Shown: one piece after another, positions 62,101 through 64,000 of the stretch
How positions within the stretch are numbered: the first letter of the stretch is position 1
Layout: the number at the start of each line of letters is the position of its first letter
Origin: GCA-2730975 sp964576585
GTDB taxonomy: Bacteria > Verrucomicrobiota > Verrucomicrobiia > Opitutales > Seribacteraceae
Direction of reading: 5' to 3'
Length of the DNA stretch: 64,000 bases
Assembly (NCBI GenBank): GCA_964576585.1
Contig: CAZNWO010000003.1
Location: 1 to 64,000 of the forward strand
Position numbers and translations under genes: made by a program
Notes under the pieces: generated by a model
The model's input: the letters and a program-made list of their open reading frames with translations, nothing else
What the model was told of the DNA's origin: nothing
Database searches by the model: none

Positions 62101-63722
62101 GTCGCTGCGGGTGCCGAAGGTGACTTCACCTGCGGAAATTGTTCCGGTAGCCCCTATTTTAAGCTTCCCAGTCCAAAGTCCGCCGATCCTGTCTGTGCCG
62201 GTCTGACCGCCCGAGCGAGCATCGATGGCGGCGCCGTTGAAGTTCAGCATCTTGTCCAGGTAATGTTCCGCAACGAAGTCCGTTCGGGTAATGAAGCCAT
62301 TTCCCGAATCGATTGGATCGATGTAACTGTCGTTGAAGTTCTGGCTGCCCCCGTCGAACAAGCGTTCCTTGATACCACCGGGAAAAAGGTAAGCTTGGTT
62401 TACGTCCGAGGGATCGATGATGTAGAAGAAGTTGTAATAGGATTCGGGATATCTGCCTTGGATCATTCGGGCCTGTATCCATTCTCCACCGGTACCTTCG
62501 TACCAGCCGATTGCAAAATCATACTCGATCTCATCCGGAATGGATGCGGGCTTGAACCAAGAGGATATCGTGTAGTCTCCTTCGCCAACGTCTAGGGGAG
62601 AGCCGGCGGCCTCACGAAAGATGGATTCCACGTCGAAGGAAGAGAGCGCAACGCCATAGACGCGGAAGTCGTCCANNNNNNNNNNNNNNNNNNNNNNNNN
62701 NNNNNNNNNNNNNNNNNNNNNNNNNNNNNNNNNNNNNNNNNNNNNNNNNNNNNNNNNNNNNNNNNNNNNNNNNNNACGCCTGCGGGGAAGGTTACGAAGA
62801 CGAAGGCGGGATCTTTCGTTGGCACAATGTCGAAGGTGTAACGTGAGCCTGAAATCGGATTCAGGTTCTGAGCGTTGGCAGCGATGAGCTCGAGGTCGTT
62901 TAGATCGAATCCCGTGACGTTTGTCTCGTTTCCTTCCGCATCCCGGAAGGTGACGGAGACAGGTATTGTTGCATCATGGGTTGCCCGGGTGGCGTTGATT
63001 TCCACGAAAGGTCCGAAGTCCCCCTTGCCGTCGCCATAGGCGATTTCTACCTCGTCATGGCTAAGTGCCACATTGTACAGGCGAAAGTCGTCGATCAGCC
63101 CCTCGAAAACGTCTCCTCCGTCGGGTGTGCCTCCAAGACCTAGTTTTCCATTGTCTTGGTTGGGATCTCGGAATTCGTCGAAGGCATTGATGGTGCGTCC
63201 GTTCAGGTAGGCCTTGAACTTCTTCCCGTCATAGGTAGAGACCAAGTGCGTCCATTCCCCAACCTTGACCGGGAATTCTCCTCCCAAAACGTAATTAGCC
63301 TCAAACCTGTAGTATAGTTTTGCTCCAAGTCCATCAGGATCGAATTGCACGAAGTAAGACGAGAACGTGTTCTCCCTCTTTGCAAACAACTGAGTCCAAT
63401 CCTGCTGGGCGCTCGTGCTCTTGAACCAAATGGAGAGACTGTGATTCTTTGACAAGGAGAGGTTGTTGTGAGGCCCAATCTCAACCCATCCGGAATTGCC
63501 GCTCAAATCTAAGGAACCTTGAGAGATGCCGGTACCCCAAGTGGCTCCCCCTAGGAGGGTAGCATTCAAGTCTATTCCGGAACTGTTGGTGGCTATGCTG
63601 CCGTTGCCCTCGTCGAAAGACCATCTGCCCAAGAGATCGTCGTTGCGAACAATGCCCGAAATGTCCGAAGCAAAGATAACTCCAAACAGGAAAAGAAGCT
63701 CTTTTGGGAACCCAATTCTCAT
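23200..63722 (-). CDS. Giant secreted LamG/Ig multidomain protein (about 13,500 aa), interrupted by two assembly gaps
   Basis: One continuous reading frame of about 13,440 visible residues, plus unknown sequence in the gaps at 62676-62775 and 60277-60376. The start is ATG at 63720-63722, opening with MRIGFPKELLFLFGVIFASD, a signal peptide; a TTG 13 codons upstream is less likely. At the first gap the frame shifts relative to the 100-N placeholder (true length should be 2 modulo 3); at the second it is preserved. Parts: about 33 LamG-type domains (21 canonical ending in DDxRIYxxAL, 3 linked to DUF2341, 9 variants ending in YLAHKWG), bacterial Ig domains of the GFDxSDL type, He_PIG and about nine FN3-like domains, three PA14-like segments, one discoidin-like domain, five Gly-rich units, MBG-like repeats and a C-terminal calcium loop. 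LamG and discoidin domains bind glycans or proteins, so adhesion or glycan capture is inferred. No known sorting signal was found at the C-terminus (GARRFMRLRITTP). Confidence 0.92.
23203..27090 (-). other. C-terminal region: He_PIG, MBG-like repeats, LamG, HKWG unit, Ig repeats, calcium loop
   Basis: He_PIG (GLPSGLNVDVASGIISGEA) is followed by MBG-like repeats (IVFDQNLSKVPAN, LTYSITGFVKDENETVL), a LamG (26,200-25,560), Ig-like repeats with SGLPVSFSTSDPAKATV, an HKWG unit (25,180-24,520) and further Ig-like repeats. DSDGDGFSNLFERAIGSD (about 23,575-23,520) is a thrombospondin-3/EF-hand-like calcium loop. The last 80 residues (YHVEQSLDLRTWT) are a small beta-rich end domain common in Verrucomicrobiota surface proteins. 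Confidence 0.7.
27110..30140 (-). other. FN3-like/HKWG units and two LamG domains
   Basis: An FN3-like domain (AVLNANVASIGG, resuming at VVKIFWGDEDAGD) carries an HKWG unit (about 30,010-29,290). Next are a second HKWG unit (LVLWLDASDLNGDNQPD to YLAHKWGVVND, 28,970-28,400), a LamG (28,390-27,760) and another LamG (27,700-27,110). Confidence 0.72.
30150..32060 (-). other. LamG domain nested inside another LamG domain
   Basis: The outer LamG starts ANLAAYWRFDEETGA and breaks off after SVSFRMKIPSKYFVG (about 31,790). A complete inner LamG follows, from YEDLVGYWTLDESSG (31,775) to IDDLRFYKAALDASEIAKVY (about 30,590), carrying its own PA14-like segment (31,020-31,350). The outer domain then resumes at SQMIYDEGSDSAGLGVKL and ends in LDEFRIYDRGLTSEEV (about 30,180). 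Confidence 0.75.
32070..34200 (-). other. LamG, He_PIG, FN3-like and LamG block
   Basis: A LamG with NKPRTISFWAYL and ISQHWCWDPG (34,200-33,560), He_PIG (NLPPGLSIDTFSGEIIGKPL), FN3-like (ARLAARVINDGGQPPTLSFF), LamG (GLTAWWKFDESAGS to VDEARIYAAEL, 33,050-32,400) and FN3-like (ATVTGEIVSYDTSKPTVKIY). Confidence 0.78.
34290..36770 (-). repeat. Three glycine-rich units (block B)
   Basis: Three tandem units (about 36,770-35,925, 35,920-35,045 and 35,040-34,290) of the same type as block A. Each has SGTxxIDTxxG, a VCSFTFDEVKL or VCTFTFGQLRL strand and runs such as GGGGTGFGVAGGGGYGG. Confidence 0.75.
36780..39350 (-). other. FN3-like, two HKWG LamG units and a discoidin-like domain
   Basis: An FN3-like domain (39,350-39,060) is followed by an HKWG unit (39,030-38,290) and a second FN3-like domain whose strands are spread over 38,240-36,780. 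The latter is interrupted by an HKWG unit (38,120-37,450) and by a discoidin/F5-8C-like domain (about 37,320-36,905: YPAQRLLDGQLPADGW, LTFNLGKERELEKIRIYF). Confidence 0.68.
39360..42420 (-). other. Two DUF2341-LamG blocks, the second with a PA14-like segment
   Basis: DUF2341 domains (PVYVELGPEIPGFSYEQF near 42,360; ALVRLNPSISNFSLRSF near 41,060) each lead into a LamG ending in LDEVRIS or LDEIRLA. He_PIG domains separate them. The second LamG holds a PA14-like insertion (about 40,080-40,400: ETGNYGFRMLRKDDRSVMW, DLNKNNVIEANEK). Confidence 0.72.
42430..45700 (-). other. FN3-like domains with inserted LamG units, then HKWG unit and He_PIG
   Basis: FN3-like domains (hallmarks ATLNGKILSNGGEQ, VLVYWGDEDAG, YHYRILASNAAGGVWS) alternate with LamG units (about 45,430-44,790 and 44,310-43,690). 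These are followed by an HKWG unit opening with LLWLDSSDVDGDGNASN (about 43,430-42,690) and a He_PIG (GLPPGIDLDTSTGILSGTPT). Confidence 0.7.
45710..47370 (-). other. He_PIG domain split by two HKWG-type LamG units
   Basis: The first half, ITYDFSGLPPGLDNRE (about 47,250-47,195), and the second half, NLTGTPTKSGTFQVTAKANN (about 45,830-45,750), together form one He_PIG domain. Between them lie two LamG variants ending in YLAHKWGLQ (about 46,550) and YLAHKWGLAES (about 45,890). Confidence 0.7.
47390..48030 (-). other. LamG domain after Gly-rich block A
   Basis: A canonical LamG from LVLHYKFDEVNGTTVAKD to IDDVRLYGRSLGWDEVHAL, directly after the second Gly-rich unit. Confidence 0.8.
48060..49900 (-). 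repeat. Two glycine-rich units (block A)
   Basis: Two units of about 290-300 residues. Each has a beta-rich front (GVCTFQFDSINLGSGVAVVI, GRNSLQLNATGN) and a Gly-rich rear (GGAGSGGSIRIEG, GGGGGGRVAIIS). The alternation of short hydrophobic strands with Gly runs suggests a beta-helix or sheet-like fold; fold is inferred. Confidence 0.75.
50230..52350 (-). other. He_PIG, HKWG-type LamG, DUF2341-LamG and second He_PIG block
   Basis: The He_PIG domain (QLPAGLSIDPATGIISGTAQ) marks the end of the LamG/Ig array. It is followed by a LamG variant (LALWLAADEISG to YLHDKWFG, about 52,060-51,410), a DUF2341 domain (LLVRMGTDKIAGFDYASF, about 51,400-51,100) joined to a LamG ending in ADEIRIS, and another He_PIG (NLPAWASLNIATGEVTGTPD). 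Confidence 0.75.
55190..57480 (-). other. LamG domain interrupted by two inserted domain blocks
   Basis: A LamG opens with LIIWYPFEDLNHTFF (about 57,480-57,420). It breaks off into a jelly-roll-like domain (TILKVDFSQ near 57,400 to LNGFELS near 56,860) plus an Ig domain, resumes as LAKDRSGHDFHAEFSQ (about 56,510), is broken again by a second domain (LLLYEGAEGYAHN near 56,490 to VDEMRLGTSWSG near 55,730), then completes as NLVPGKFGQAISF to LDDFRIYGRALT (about 55,690-55,230). Confidence 0.7.
60277..60376. other. Assembly gap (100 N) in the giant gene
   Basis: A 100-N placeholder between an Ig domain and the start of the fifth LamG domain. The frame is the same on both sides. Confidence 0.99.
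61590..62640 (-). other. LamG domain containing a PA14-like segment
   Basis: A LamG begins at GEGDYTISSWFKP and resumes after a long insertion at EQWYHLAGVVDRKAGTIKQYL. The insertion (about 61,950-62,300) has VTFGTRSDDGSVFWLDLNQD and GGHGQRNRVG, characteristic of PA14-type modules with an acidic calcium-like loop. Confidence 0.7.
62676..62775. other. Assembly gap (100 N) with frame change in the giant gene
   Basis: A 100-N placeholder between the first Ig domain and a LamG C-terminus (DDFRVYGVALSSFDVESIF, ending about 62,675-62,617). Reading frames on the two sides differ, so the real length is not 100. Most of a LamG domain is probably missing. Confidence 0.99.
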
Positions 63723-63733
63723 GCGCGAGATAA

Positions 63734-63750
63734 ACTTAACATAGTTAAGT
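63734..63750. promoter_or_regulatory. Inverted repeat just upstream of the giant gene start
   Basis: ACTTAAC-ATA-GTTAAGT, a perfect 7-bp inverted repeat with a 3-nt centre, 12-28 nt upstream of the ATG at 63722. On the transcript it could form a small hairpin where the ribosome binds; as DNA it could be an operator. No clear Shine-Dalgarno sequence is present in the same interval. Confidence 0.4.
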
Positions 63751-63911
63751 GTCGGATTCAAAGAATTTCAGGGAGTGTTCTCAAGCTTAATCGTTAGTTG
63801 CGTTCACGCGGGAATGAGTTCTTTTCGGATATTTGGTGAGGGAAGTGGTTGGAAATCATTCGATCTCTTTAATATTAAAAGGTTTTTCAGGATTCATATT
63901 AATAACCGTAA

Positions 63912-63956
63912 GTGTGTTACTGCATTATCTGTGGCCAATAATGCAGTAGGTGTGTT
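63912..63956. promoter_or_regulatory. Perfect 11-bp inverted repeat flanked by direct repeats
   Basis: TACTGCATTAT (63918-63928) and ATAATGCAGTA (63938-63948) are exact reverse complements around a 9-nt loop. The 7-bp direct repeat GTGTGTT abuts or flanks them at 63912-63918 and 63950-63956. No T-run follows on either strand, so a classical intrinsic terminator is not supported; an operator for the giant gene or for a gene beyond the window edge is possible. The rest of 63,762-64,000 is AT-rich with no gene I can see. Confidence 0.45.
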
Positions 63957-64000
63957 CGGGCACGGCTTTTTGGGCAACCGCACTATATTATTAGCCGAAA

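Larger units (their letters stand above)
52390..63650 (-). repeat. N-terminal array of alternating LamG and bacterial Ig domains
   Basis: Eleven LamG domains alternate with Ig domains. Each LamG starts like DLLGRWSFDEGNGS and ends like LDDVRIYSTALTDQEVESIYGKGFGDLG; each Ig carries FxRxGxPVxVxGFDxSDL and SGSGxxYTFxVTP. LamG ends near 63,050, 62,660, 61,650, 60,670, 59,860, 58,850, 57,850, 55,235, 54,310, 53,355 and 52,425. Copies are diverged, so the array is old rather than a fresh tandem duplication. The second LamG is truncated by a gap. Confidence 0.85.

Noticed and set aside
61672..62595. Plus-strand reading frame of 307 codons
   Set aside because: Antisense to LamG/PA14 coding sequence of the giant gene and without family similarity.
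63868..63879. AT-only palindrome TTTAATATTAAA
   Set aside because: Short and AT-rich; expected by chance in this AT-rich upstream region.

Overview
The window looks like a scaffold from a draft or metagenome-assembled genome of a Gram-negative member of the Planctomycetota-Verrucomicrobiota-Chlamydiota group, most likely a marine or otherwise polysaccharide-degrading Verrucomicrobiota. The evidence is the gene mix: LamG/Ig giant secreted protein, FG-GAP/UnbV protein, exported sulfatase, squalene-cyclase-like toroid proteins, and small TM2/CD225/DUF2752 membrane proteins. Base composition is moderate throughout. I could not run a phylogeny, so the phylum is an inference. Four runs of exactly 100 N (2570-2669, 4471-4570, 60277-60376, 62676-62775) are scaffold gaps of unknown true length. 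Three of them demonstrably damage genes: the reverse transcriptase, the valS/HU-VHL junction and the 5' part of the giant gene. No tRNA, rRNA, CRISPR array or insertion sequence was recognised.

Layout. 1-2129: small membrane proteins (DUF2752; a zinc-ribbon/GYF_2/CD225 fusion; two TM2 proteins). 2126-4470, minus strand: a retron/VTG-type reverse transcriptase directly downstream of a gene for a membrane protein with two HU-like domains, one TM helix and a C-terminal von Hippel-Lindau beta-type domain. 4571-8148, minus: valyl-tRNA synthetase and a rhomboid protease. 8248-11192: a small unknown protein and two exported alpha/alpha-toroid (prenyltransferase/squalene-oxidase repeat) proteins. 11443-15495, minus: lipoprotein, FxsA, dihydroorotase, rhodanese/DUF2892 protein and ProA, the last four packed like an operon. 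15831-19508, plus: exported FG-GAP/UnbV protein of 1225 residues. 19551-63722, minus: giant gene, sulfatase and uxaC in that transcriptional order.

The giant gene fills almost two thirds of the window. It encodes about 13,440 visible residues plus whatever lies in two gaps, with no stop codon. It is built from about 33 LamG-type lectin folds of three classes (21 canonical, 3 coupled to DUF2341, 9 of a variant ending in a YLAHKWG motif), bacterial Ig, He_PIG and FN3-like domains, PA14-like segments, one discoidin-like domain, five glycine-rich units and a C-terminal calcium-loop region. Many domains are not simply strung in a row: whole domains sit inside loops of other domains, and this recurs at preferred positions.

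Functional reading. The giant protein, the sulfatase (which itself ends in a LamG-like domain) and glucuronate isomerase can be read as a surface-binding, desulfating and uronate-catabolising unit for sulfated uronic-acid polysaccharide. That is inference from co-orientation and short spacing (62 and 20 bp). The strongest candidate for an undescribed system is the reverse transcriptase plus HU/VHL membrane protein pair. It resembles a retron with an unfamiliar partner, but no msr-msd RNA is visible and parts of both genes lie in assembly gaps.
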